Source of the DNA: Dipteris shenzhenensis | Taxonomy: Eukaryota > Polypodiophyta > Polypodiopsida > Gleicheniales | Assembly (NCBI GenBank): GCA_047967505.1 | Contig: CM106539.1 | Direction: 5' to 3' (one strand) | DNA length: 64,000 nucleotides | Shown here: positions 44,971 through 55,766 of the stretch, one piece after another | Numbering within the stretch: the first letter of the stretch is position 1 | How the letters are laid out: each line of letters opens with the position of its first letter | Position numbers and translations under genes: made by a program | The notes under the pieces: generated by a model | Databases searched by the model: none | What the model saw: only the letters and a program-made list of their open reading frames with translations | Told to the model about the DNA's origin: nothing

Positions 44971-45760
44971 CCTTGCTCCCTTGAGAGATGCCTTGTACAA
45001 ACAGATTTCTATTGCAATAAAGACCTTTGGTGTAAGGAGAGAAAAATGGGGCCGTGGGGGTGTGGGGTGTGGACAGCCCTTATTTCTGGTCCCTAGTGCT
45101 GTGTTCTCTTTCTCCCTCTTTCAACTAATTGTTTCCAAGGCCCATCGTCGACTTTCTTGCTTGCTGTTTGCAGTTTCCAGCTTCCAAACAAATCCTTTCT
45201 GCAAGTGTGATTTGCTCCAAGTGCTGCAGATTGTGTTCCCTTGCTGCAATTTGAATTCCAGCCAGTACCAGGGCACACTTTCCAAGTGCAAATTAACCAG
45301 GAGCTGCGATTTGACTACAGGAGTTGAGTTTGAGGTTTGGTTGAGGTTTCACCGAGTGACTGAGCTGACCGGGGAGTTACACAACCTACAAAACGAGTTC
45401 GATAACTTTTGAGCCAAGCACTCAGATCTCCAAGCCCAACACACCACATGCAACAATCAACGCTAGATGCTAGAAGCGAGGTTGCCACAGTGGGTACTCA
45501 TGAGGTACTCAAGCATGTAGGTATTCATGAGGTACTCAAGAAGCACGCGGCCACCTCGGCCAACCAACTTGGATTTACCAGGTTCCAGCTTGAGGCAACT
45601 ATTGCTGCATGACGGAATAGGATCCCGCCCCGAGGCTCTCACGTGCGGCATACTCGTGCCTTTTCTTTGGCTTGTCGAACTGTCACCAAGGTCTTGAGGG
45701 GATACTTCCTCTCGGAAGCAAATTATCATCTCTGTTTTGTACGCGGCACTACCTGTTGTC
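44971..45760. other. Unassigned intronic DNA
   Basis: Contains an AATAAAG near 45016, possibly a LINE or LTR polyadenylation signal, and short duplications around GGTACTCAAG (45500-45540). No coding match seen. Confidence 0.4.
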
Positions 45761-47000
45761 ATAGGCCCATGCTAGGAATCTTCCATAGATACCATTCTTG
45801 AATCCACGAGGGAAGTTTATTTTTCTCCCCAAAAAAATGACTTCCATTAAGTATGAACAAAACCCTCACGAGCAAGAAATACATCATGTAATGCATGAGG
45901 AAAAACACTCCCCAGAAAGAACTAGATAACAACCAAGGTTGAGGCTGTAAGTGCCATCTCAACCCTACAATAGACCGTAGTCAAGCCTCTTGGCTTAAGC
46001 CAAGTCTCACTAACCACGGTTAGGCTTACTTAACTGGAGTTAAGAAATAAATGGTCAATTGGAACTTTGACTTGGAAAACTTATAACTTGGTGACACGGG
46101 TACTCCAGAAGCTAGTCCAAGCCTTTAGGATACCAACCATAAGAGGGGAAGAAGGAAACCTGAGGTGGGCTGAGGTCTGGTACTATCCATCCATTGTCCT
46201 CTTGAAATAGGTGTACAAGACTGTATGATGTGTCCAAGGCTCTTGCCAAGGCATAAGTCCCATCACCACTATCTTGCAAAGCAAGGCCTTGCACTGTAAA
46301 TCTGAATCTATAATGTTGAGACCCCTTCCCGTCTGGGGACAATCAAGGTCTCCAAAGCCACCTTGGCTTTAACATCCAATGTGCCATCAAGTCCACTTCA
46401 AAAAAAGTTCTAGGTCTCTTAAGCTGAGTCATGCAATCCCTGGAACGGTAGCAAGAGCATACAAACCAAGCCGTGGCCACCAAAACCTGGTTAACCTCCA
46501 CTACTCTAGAGGCAAGGTTAAGCTTAGCTGAAATCCAAAAAAGAAGCTTTCTCCTTATACTCTTCAACATAGGAGCAAATTGCTGTGCTGGAGAGAGAAC
46601 CATATAGACCTGGCACCCCAAATACCTAACAAGAATACCCCTTTGAATCCAACCCAAATCCGAGGTGTCCTCACCATTGATCCAAAAGCCTTGGATTTAT
46701 GCCAATCGATGTGTGCCCCCGCCAACGGTACCGAATAAATCCAAGGCTGTCTTGAAAGAAGAGAGTTTTCTGTGATGAGGCATCCAAAAAAATAGTAGTA
46801 TCATCTGCCAGCTGACTGTGTAGAAGCTCTTCTTCCCGTCTGAGGGAAAGTCGCTGTCCAAAAATATCAACTTGAGATCTAATGTAGATACTCATAGCTT
46901 CGACCACAAACAAACAGAGAAAAGGAGCGAGAGGGCATCCCTAACGAACTGATCTAGAAATTTGGAACCTCATTCCCTTGACACCATCAATAAGCACCTA
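45761..47000 (-). mobile_element. LINE-A remnant, RT to 3' end, minus strand
   Basis: Down the minus strand: VEAMSIYIRSQVDIFGQRLS (about 46910-46850), catalytic HSQLADDTTIFL with both Asp present, CKIVVMGLMPWQEPWTHH-like text (46290-46240) and SSPLMVGILKAWTSFW. After a jump comes the 3' end WHLQPQPWLLSSSFWG (about 45955), matching LTWHFQPQRWLFASSF at 53080. The zf-RVT region is deleted. Confidence 0.8.
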
Positions 47001-48257
47001 GCTGTGGGCTGATCTAACGAGGGAAGTTTTTGAAGTTGAGGCCCGGAAGATATAAAGACTGAGGCATGCATTCAAAAGACGGGGTTAAGAAAAATACTTC
47101 CATGGTTGAGCACATGGAGTTCAAAGGTTTGAAATCTCTCAACTATTCAAAAGTCATGTTGTATTTAGAGGCAATGATCCTCATGCAAATCGTGTTTGTT
47201 TGTAAGATGATTACGGGCCATGATGCACATGTATATGAATGGAGAACTCCATTCATTGTGTATTTTTTTGCTTTTATCCATCCATTCTTAATTGTATACA
47301 CATCAATTCACACATGGCAATCTCCCATGTGCGTCTTCATATGCTTCCTCACCGGAATGGCAGCACAGTGTCCTCCTTCCCACGAGTGTATGAATTTCTC
47401 CCACAAGTGAGTCGCTTGCATGGGGTATAATTGCACATAAGAATGAGCACATAGAGGAATCGTGAGAAATAATCTGTCAACAGAGGAGTTATGAAAGCAC
47501 AAAAGAGTTAGAAGATGATGGGACTTCAACACAATCGAATATCCAAAGTCATTAAGAGACCGAGCAAGGATAAGTCCAAGGCCATCACTAGTGGCGATGT
47601 GACCACATAGGATAAAGGCCAAGATGGAGATATAGGGGACAAGCATTTGGCATAGGAGAGGAGAAAGGCTTGCACTGCGTACTGGTGTAATGGTGAATGT
47701 GTAGTGTTGTACTAGGGAATCGGATTGAGACTGACTGCCTTCCATATATGGAAGTACTAGTTCTTTATAGGTTTGGGGTATATTCATCTCATTTTACGTT
47801 CTTATAACTCTCACATTTGTTAAATGTTCATTCTCTTGTGCACTTGTTCCATGGCACTTCTTTTACATTCATAGTTGAGCGATTTTGTGCCGCACTCTAG
47901 ATATACAAGGATTTGCAAACATGGCAAAATTCACACTCGTACAAACGTGGCAAACCTTCACATTTACACATGCAATATGCCAAGATGCACCGAGACACTT
48001 CAGACTTATGTCATTTTCCAAGGTGATGTTTTATATACTGTTCACAAAAGCATTTGCAAAAAGTGACCTAATGAAAGTACATAATAAAATTCTATGGAAA
48101 GAACATGGAGCTACAGTCTCCACAAGCCTCAAAACTCTGAACATGCATTGATAGTTGTTCACAATTTGTTAAATTTGAAATTTCACACATCTTGAAATGC
48201 ATCATGCTTGCATGGTTTTTACAACCTTCTCACCAGGTTAAGTTATGTTCTTGGTAC
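47001..48257. other. Unassigned intronic DNA next to CFAP58 exon
   Basis: No transposon protein match or long repeat recognised. AT-rich, as expected for intron sequence near a splice donor. Confidence 0.45.
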
Positions 48258-48497
48258 CTTTGTGCGTTCTTGTAGGAGCTCCCGACCTAGGTTATGCACT
48301 TCTCGCTTTAGAACACGTATGTTTTGCACTGACCCTTGCAGAACTGAGTGCTCCCTCTTCAATTCAGTAAGCTTTATTTTCAAGAGCCGCAACTCATTAA
48401 GCCGGTATCTATACTGAACTTGTCCTTTGCTTAGCGTTGATTGCTGGATCTTTATTTTTTCATATAAAAGTGACAGTTCCTCATTTCTCCTTATAAG
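48258..48497 (-). CDS. CFAP58: CFAP58 (CCDC147/FAP58), internal exon of 80 codons
   Basis: First visible exon in gene order. Reads LIRRNEELSLLYEKIKIQQS, then KGQVQYRYRLNELRLLK and ends RELLQERTK. These are the characteristic coiled-coil strings before the ENP-NVHRW segment of CFAP58. The acceptor TGTTTTTCAG lies directly above 48497 and the donor GTACCAAG directly below 48258. It is 240 bp and phase 0 at both ends, with no stop. The next exon is 40 kb away at 8194. No earlier CFAP58 exon was found between 48498 and 64000, so the upstream intron is at least 15.5 kb. CFAP58 acts in the axoneme of motile cilia; here, by inference, in sperm flagella. Confidence 0.93.
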
Positions 48498-50274
48498 CTG
48501 AAAAACACGAAAGTGAAATAGCTCAATAATCAAATGCCATTCTATGTAAAGATATTAGCTTGGATATTAGAGAAATAAGTTGAAAATTTTTTTTGGGGGG
48601 GGGCAAAAAATTTGATAACATTCTACACATAGAAAGAAAGAAATAAATTTTATTAGAGTCTTCGGAAGACCGATGGGTCTATGAGACTGAAAGAAAACCT
48701 GATACAAATCACAGTAAGGGTGGAGCTACTGAAATGAGCATCATCACCCATGCTGAATCCGAAGTCTGATCATACATAATCAAATGCATCTCGATGTAAC
48801 AATGAAAAGAAAAAGGATTGGAGTGGAGCGGAATCCTCCGTATGTCATGTCGCCTTGGCTGGTGCATAGCCGGTGATGGGAGGCTGGTGCCCTCAAGGGG
48901 TGCCATGCGTCTCGATCTCTTGGACGAGGCTCAACGCAAGACCAGAGCCACCATGACTCCCGTGGGACGTATCCTAGGTCTAAACAATGACGGGAGGTCC
49001 CCCAGAGTGATATGCGTGTCCCCTCGATGTCTCGTGTATCGTGCTGCGGTCGTCGGGGTCGGGGTCTCTGTCACGTCTGTGGCTAGAGACTGGACGATCA
49101 ATCTCACTCGATGGGAAGAACTCTGTGATCCTGCTTTGAGAGGGGTCTGATGATGTGGCCAAGCCCCGTCGCCTAAGTAAGTACTCTCTATGTTGGACCC
49201 CCTCGTGAATGAAGGCCGCGAGGCATCTCTGATCTAGGTAGGCGAGGAATCTGGAAAGGAGCCCGGAGCCGTCTCTGAAGAGGTAGTGGTAGCGACCTCG
49301 GATCTCGTAGTACACTGGGCACCTGAAAATAAAATGCTCCTCTGACTCAACCTCCTGACAGTCGCACAAAAATATGCATAAGCGATGCTCCCGAGGAATC
49401 CCCTCTGCTCTGCCGCTCTCTATGCGGAGGCAGTGTGATGATACCCGAAACTGTCCGATGGAGAGCCGTAGTGAGTGAGGCATACGAAGCTACCCCGGTG
49501 GTGTGATGAATCCCTCCTCTGAAATACGAAGACAGTAATCTCTGTAGAAACTCAGCTTCACTGGAAGCTTCCTTGGTTGACACGGGTGGAGCGCCTGCAG
49601 ATCCTCATGCTCTCACGGATGATCCGGGGGAAACCATCTGTACCACATCACATCATTCAGGCCGAGTTTGGTGCTTCTCCACTCCAGCTAGATGCATGCT
49701 TTCAGACCATCACATATCTACACCGGGTTAGATCATATGGGGACCGCACATCAGGGAGACAGAGGTTGCCATGGTTGGCTCTCGATTCCTCCACGAGGTT
49801 GGCAGCAGAGGGAGACGAGCGATGCTGGTATGCACGGACTCACAGATGGTTTGTGAGACTAGGGTTTCACATCGATAGGATACCTCCTTTTCAATATAGT
49901 TTAGATGCCCCTCCAGTACTCCCACCCACCATCCCCATCGGGCGACACACCAACCAGGTTATTCGAGAGGATCTCCTGCAACTACACACCTTTAAGACTT
50001 GGTTGTCAGGCCCCCAACAAGGGCTGCCATACATACCGGCTGGTCGGACCAATGAGTCGAAGAGAAGAGCCTTGGTCCGAGGATCCTGGAAGTGGGAGTG
50101 GAAGCATTGTCTCTCTAGCCGAGCCAGTGAGGCGTATCCCCTACTTAGCCTGGCCTACATCGCTAGTCTCATTGTGAAGGTTGGGCCAGAGAAGATGACC
50201 CCCAAGTAAGTGTATGAGGATACGATCTCAACTGGTGACCCACCAAAAGTGAACTGCTTCTATTGCATGTTTGC

Positions 50275-50939
50275 TCAAGAGGTGTTAAAGATCATGACCT
50301 TGGTCTTGCCAAGGTTGACCTCCAAATCATGGGATAAACAAAAAGCCTGCAGTGCATCCAGGTGTCGCTGGAGCTCCTCGGGTGTGGACGACAAGAGTGC
50401 CACGTCATCTGCATAAAGAGGAATCCTGATGATGATCCCGGCAAGTGAGCAACCGGTCCCTCCGAACGCCCCCATGAAAGTCTCAAGCTCATCGATGTAG
50501 AGGCCAAACAGGGTTGGTGATAAGGGACAACCCTGTTTGACCCCTATGGTACTCAAGATCTCATCTGTCCAACCTATGCCTGTTCGAACTCAGCCTGAGA
50601 CACTCTCATAAAGTGCCATGACTGCCTTGATGATCTCCTTATCAAATCCTAGTGTCTGTAGGCGTGTGATGGGACGAGCTCGAGGTACTGTGTCAAAGGC
50701 TTTGCGAAATCCACAAAGCAGCAATATACCCTCTCCTTCCATGATCTGGCCTCCTCAATGACACTCCTGAGTGTGAGTATGTGATACATAGTCCCATGGT
50801 CTCGCCTAAAACCGGCCTGACCCTCTGCTCTGAGCCCTCTTATCTCTGTGAACAAGCTGACCGACGCATCCAATACAGCTGCATAGATCTTGGACATCAC
50901 ATGTCCAATCATGATAGTCCTGTAGTTACTCGGGTCCAT
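50275..50939 (-). pseudogene. LINE-B reverse transcriptase (copy 1)
   Basis: NYRTIMIGHVMSKIYAAVLD, then GLRAEGQAGFRRDHGTMYH, a palm-A motif damaged to FVDFAKPLTQ (copy 2: FVDFRKAFDMV), GVKQGCPLSPTLFGL and the catalytic YADD. A short deletion and frameshift separate the two halves at about 50640-50560. Target-primed reverse transcription is the family's known reaction; this copy is inactive. Confidence 0.85.
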
Positions 50940-51412
50940 GGGATCCCCTGCCTTGTGGATGGGGGTGATGGTGTTGAGTGTCCAAGTGCGGGGGAAGCCA
51001 AGGCAAACAACGTCATTGAATAGCTTTGCTAGGATCGGGGCTAACGTGTCGATCCCATATGCGATAAACTCAGTGCATAGCCCCTGTGATCCTTAGCTCG
51101 GCCATTGTGCAGTTTCAATGTCGTGTCCTTGACTCCCCCTCTGGTGAGGTGTGTGTATGAGATCTGGAGTGGGCTAGTGTGGGACATCATAAAGATGGTG
51201 TGCATACGTGTGCTAGACTCTTGTGTTGGTGAGGGGTGATGGAGACCTACGCTCAAGGAATCTCCGCAAAAAATCCTTACGAGTTGTTGTTGTACAAGAT
51301 GTGCAGCAGCTCCTCATTTCGACGAAGAAATGCCTGCTTCTTCCGACGTACGAGACATCGGTACTTACATACCGTCTAGTGTGTTCGGTCTAGTGTGTTT
51401 CGGGAGGTGACA

Positions 51413-52480
51413 TCAGGTTTCAAGTCGGAGCTGTCGACAATAAGCCTTGCACTCCGCATCGTACCAGTTGTTGCAGGGTACAGAACCAAGAGGTGGTGGT
51501 CTAGTGGACCGTGTGGTGTGGGGAAAGATTTGGAGGGCAGCCTCGTGGAGTGTGCGACTAATCAGGGCAGCACGGTCCTCTATGAGTGGTATGTGATCGA
51601 TGTAGGTTAGGAGTCTATTTAGGCATCCAGAGTAGGCCGATGAGAGGTTGTAATCAAAGTGTATGTCGTGGTAGGTGTCGTGCTTCCTATGTGGTGTGTG
51701 TGGTGTGGCTAAGCGTGGGGTGGCGATAGTGAAGAATAGGTATGTGTGATCAGCTCCTACACTAGTGCCCCCCCCGTGTGGGAAGAAAGTAAAACCACCT
51801 GAGGAGGGCCATAGGTCAAGCCCGTTGTAGATGATGAGATCATGCATCCTGCCCAGATCAAGGAGCGCGTGTCCATATGGTGTAACAGGCCCGTGTCGGT
51901 CCAATGAGGTCTTGGTCATACATGCTTCATCTAGGTCCATGTCTGGTAGCATGATAGAGTCGTCTCGGAAGTCCAGGAGTGGTGCCTGGCGCGTGCTCGT
52001 CTTGGCGTTGAAGTCCCCAACAAGGAGAACTTCCCCGTGGGCTAAAAGGTCTGGGATATCCTGATGTAAGGATGCATATGGCGATGTCTCATCCCCCTCT
52101 CGTGCCACTCTAGCAAAGTGGGATGTGTTTGGCAGGAAGTAGCATATTGCTATGAAAAGGTCACGAGTGTCTGTACGTCGGATCCGGATCCACATGAATC
52201 GGGAGTGTGCGTCCTTCCTCTCAATGGAGATGGCTCCAGTGAGGGAAGACCTGTACAATACTGCGACCCTGCCTGATCCGCGGACTCCTCCTATATCCCC
52301 GTCTCATCCCTGAAGGCTAACTTCCATGTGTAGCCACTGACTATCGGTAGTGGACTCTCTCACGGCTCTGGTGTGTCTCCGTGTAAAAGACTATGTCTTG
52401 TCCTATATAAGACTCCGAGAAGTTCCCTGGGTCTGACCATAAGGTACCATTACAGTTCCAAATGGTGCAGGCTAGGGTCT
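51413..52480 (-). pseudogene. LINE-B apurinic endonuclease (copy 1)
   Basis: Starts near 52480 with an IWNCNGTLW-like motif and TETH, breaks, then continues as a 281-codon frame (MYRSSLTGAISIERK; LLVGDFNAKT; DLIIYNGLDLWPSSGGFTFF). About 29 residues present in copy 2 between PHGGG and GADHTYLFF are deleted, which removes part of the conserved core. The fold nicks target DNA in intact LINEs. Confidence 0.82.
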
Positions 52481-52562
52481 CGGAAACCTGAGTCTCATAG
52501 GCCCCATCCCCCTAGGGCGTACGGGTGGGAGCCCGACGGGTGCCAGTCAACAACCTACCATC

Positions 52563-52874
52563 TCAGACCACGTCCCATTTCCCCTCCTTGCGGGCAACAT
52601 CCCGCTGTTGCAGAAGAACTCGTTGCTCCTCAATCTGTAGTGGTGTCAAATCCTCGTCCATGGACAGGGTGGGATGCTCTCGTAGAGCGGCTCGGCGTCG
52701 GAGTGTCGCTAGTCGAGAATGTGAATCTCTGAAGCGAATGACTAGGGGCTGCTCTCGATTGGGGTCTCTCCCAACACGCCATGCTCCCTCTATGCCATGG
52801 TCAGGGACCCTCATGGTGGTGGTCACAAAGGTGATCGCCTCCTCAATTGTAGCTTGGCATATTTGGAGATCCAT
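52563..52874 (-). pseudogene. LINE-B ORF1-like domain
   Basis: 103 codons. GRDPNREQPLVIRFRDSHSR, then HPTLSMDEDLTPLQIEEQRV resembles the C-terminal nucleic-acid-binding domain of L1-type ORF1 proteins (pattern RPLIVRF...ISI.EDLT). Lies directly upstream of the endonuclease in the same orientation. Confidence 0.6.
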
Positions 52875-52914
52875 ATGTACAGAGGCATTGGATGGATCCC
52901 AGGTTCACCCCTCT

Positions 52915-53232
52915 TAGACGTTGGCCAGTATTTGGACTGATACTATACATACCTTAATGGCCATCTGGGCGAGCATGCAAGGGTCATCGAGAGCAGCCTT
53001 TGCTAGGGGGAACACTTTTTCAAGAGTTTGGAGGGGAACTCCTTTCTTCTCTGATTCTGTTTCAAGGTTGACTTGGCATTTTCAGCCTCAACGCTGGTTA
53101 TTTGCTAGCTCTTTCTGAGCTTTAATTTCTCTCATGTATATATTGACATGATGTACTCCCGCATTGAGCTTGCTCTACGGTTTTCTTTCATACTTAATTG
53201 AAGTACTTTTTTGCAAACCAAAAAAAAAAAGT
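52915..53232 (+). mobile_element. LINE-A 3' end with poly(A) tail
   Basis: The frame ASIWTDTIHTLMAIWASMQG ... LTWHFQPQRW is the LINE-A C-terminus. It ends in an A-run (53220-53230), the expected 3' end of an L1-type insertion. LINE-B copy 1 lies directly before it. Confidence 0.75.
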
Positions 53233-53269
53233 TTAAGTTTCATTCTCTATCCAAGAATAGAAAATGCAA

Positions 53270-55765
53270 GAGGGAAGAATTGCCAAACAAAACTTGTCAA
53301 TAAACACTTTTTCTCTACACTTGGTCCCAGACATAGTAGAGAGAGTGTTAGGCAGCTTTTTTACTCTGACGGGGTTTTGCAGTCTCATCCAGATACCGTC
53401 ATGCACTTAGTGACATATTTTTATGCTTCCCTTCTTTCTGCAGACCCTGACACACAAAGCCAGAGATGTGGCTAGAGATGCGGTTTGGCAGCGTTTATCT
53501 ATGTTGGTCACACTAGAGATGATATGCTCACTTGATGCACGATTTATCAACACAGAATTTAGGACTGCTCTCTCCGCCCTTCATAAGGGCAAGTGCCCTG
53601 ATTCAGATGGTCTTACTCCATCTTTTTTTATAGCCTTTTGGGATATGATAGGTGATCATATTACTTCAGGCCTGCAGGGCATTTGGGACTCCAATGAGAT
53701 GCCTGACTCACTCACCGAGGGACTTATACACCTTATCCCAAAAGGTGGCAACAAGAATTTGGTATCCCATTGGAGACCCATCACTCTTTTGGGCACTCTA
53801 TACAAAATTCTTGCCAAGGCGATCAGCATCAGATTGTAGTCCCTTCTTCCAGACCTCATCCATGATACTCAGGCAGGCTTTGTGCATGGCAGGAGCATAT
53901 TTGATAACATCTTTTCCTTTTGGGAAGCCTTAAAGTGGGCTATGCAGAGAGCAGGCAGAGGCTGGCAATTCTACTCTTGGACTTTGAGAAAGCCTATGAC
54001 AGAGTAGATTGGGGTTTTCTTGAGGGCACTCTTCTACGATTCGGATTTTTAGATGAATGGATTAGAGGGGTGGCCTCCCTTTACAGATCAGCCCACAGCT
54101 AGGTTTTGATTGGAGGGGTAAGGGGTGACAAGTTTTAGATTTCTAGATCAGTCCGTTAGGGATGCCCTTTAGCCCCCTTTTTCTTTTTGTGGCTGAAGCT
54201 ATGAGTATCTTTCTTAGATCTCAGGCTGGTTTATATGGGCTGAGATTTCCCTTGAGACAGGAGCAGGAGCTTCTGGACTGTGCGTTGGCTGATGACACTG
54301 CCATTTTTATTGAGGTCTCCTCGCAGTCACTGGATGCTTTCCAGACAACCTTGGATATCTTTTGCTCAGCTGCAGGAGCACACATTAACTGGCATAAATC
54401 CTTTGGCTTTTGGATTATCAATAAGGACACTCCAGGCTGGGGAGTTGACATTGGCTTCTCCTGGATTCAGAGGGGTGTTCCTGTCAGATATTTGGGATGC
54501 CAGGTAGGGTTGGGCATCTCTCCAGCACAGCAGTTTACCCCAGTACTAGAGAGTATAAGGAAAAAGCTTCTCTTCTGGAGCTCAGCCAACAAACTTGACC
54601 TTGCATCTAGAATTGTGGTAGTGGACCAGGTTCTCTTGGCCACCGCCTGGTTTGTGTGTTCATGCTGGTGCCGGTCTAGAGAGTGCATCACTTAGCTCAT
54701 TAGACCAATCAGAAATTTCTTATGGAGTGGACTCGATGGCACAGCAAATGTTGCAGCGAGGGTGGCCTGGGAGACCATTATTCTCCCTACATGTGAAGGG
54801 GGCCTTAAAATCATTGACCCGGACCTGCAATGCAGGGCATTTCTTTGTAAGGTGGTGGTGAGGGGTCTCATGCCTGGGCAGGAACCTTGGAAGGACTTCT
54901 TTTTTGGACGCATTCAGGCTTGCACACCTACCTTGGGAGATGATTGGGTGGACAGCCCTCGCTGGATTTTTACTTTTGTGCCTCTCAAAACTCCTGCGTC
55001 TCCTCTCATGGCTGACATCCTGAAAGCTTGGGGCAGCTTCTGGAATACACTTCGCAGGGTTCCGCCCTCTACCTTCAAAGAAAATGATAGGCAGACGGTC
55101 ATTTGGAATGACACTATTCTTGATGAGCATGGCAGACCACTGGGCACTTCGCATTACATGCAGTGGTCTAGATGGGAGAGAGGCCCCGCCTTCACAATAG
55201 GCACTTGAAAAGCATTTATCAGGGTACCTGAGGATCAAAGACTACAGTCCGTGAGTCACCTCAGAGGGGTAGCACGCAGGATTCAGCAGATAGATGCAGC
55301 CATCCCGGTGGACTGGACAGATGATATGCATATTACTTCTGCCACTTGGATGGGAGCTTTCTTGAGGACAACAATTCCTCTTCAGGTGATTGCTCTTTGA
55401 GGCGTTGGGGAGGATGCACTTGTCTTTGACGTTGGGGATGGGGGTATACTTTCTAGATCCACGGATGATATTCTTCTCGAGGTTGCCTTTCAACCTATCA
55501 GGATTGCTTGCTTTGTGGATCATGGAGCGGGCTTGCAGTGGTATTTAGACCCCGACCCTCTGCTCTTGGCCCTGGGATCCTGGAGATTGTGGTTATTTGA
55601 AGGTGCACCTATCAGGTGCTTACAGTGGGACCCAAGAGAGTGGGAGTGGATAGATTATAGGCACCGAGAGAGGGGGATTCCCTTCTTTCGTTTCACGGTT
55701 GGTAATGCCAGGAGATTTCAGTTGAGCAATAGGGGTTGGATTCCCTCTCGAGGACTTCAACGCGA
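53270..55765 (+). mobile_element. LINE-A ORF2, RT and post-RT domain
   Basis: The best-preserved LINE-A. RT landmarks: KGKCPDSDGLTPSFFIAFWD, HLIPKGGNKNLVSHWRPITL, LLLDFEKAYDRVDWGFLEGT, then AEAMSIFLRSQAGLYGLRFP and the catalytic CALADDTAIF at about 54280-54310. Post-RT: WKSFGFWI-like text, RYLGCQVGLGISPAQQF, CKVVVRGLMPGQEPWKDFFF, HLRGVARRIQQIDAAI. Stops or shifts occur at about 53838, 53930, 54100, 54695, 55208 and 55400. The zf-RVT end is missing because LINE-B copy 2 starts at about 55767. Confidence 0.88.
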
Positions 55766-55766
55766 G

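Larger units (their letters stand above)
8195..48257 (-). other. Giant CFAP58 intron (40,063 bp) filled with nested retroelements
   Basis: Donor at 48257 (AAAG/GTACCAAG on the minus strand) and acceptor at 8195 (CCTTGCAG/GTG). The flanking exons join in phase 0 at a position where the protein family has no missing residues. Almost all of the intron is LTR retrotransposons and LINEs in both orientations. 8195-8462 holds nothing recognised. Confidence 0.85.
48640..52900 (-). mobile_element. LINE-B element with internal inversion (copy 1)
   Basis: Minus-oriented. From 52874 down: an ORF1-like domain (EQPLVIRFRD, LSMDEDLTPLQIEEQ), endonuclease (VLLVGDFNAKTSTRQ; GADHTYLFF), RT (FVDFAKPLTQYL; GVKQGCPLSPTLFGLYIDEL; PLYADDVALL), TYLGVIFSGPTF at 50200, and LVRPAGMYGSPCWGP at about 50030. 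The next expected block (RVERLQILMLSRMIRGK) is found on the plus strand at 49580-50010. The C-terminal Cys/His end (RVSSHCLRIESG; CDCQEV-HFIFRC) is again on the minus strand at 49483-48980. It ends with a TTTCTTTCTTTC-like tail at 48640. Confidence 0.85.

Noticed and set aside
49577-50209. Plus-strand 210-codon ORF as an independent gene
   Set aside because: Its first 140 codons match the LINE-B post-RT block and its end is the antisense of TYLGVIFSGP and LVRPAGMYG, so it is an inverted LINE-B segment plus shadow.
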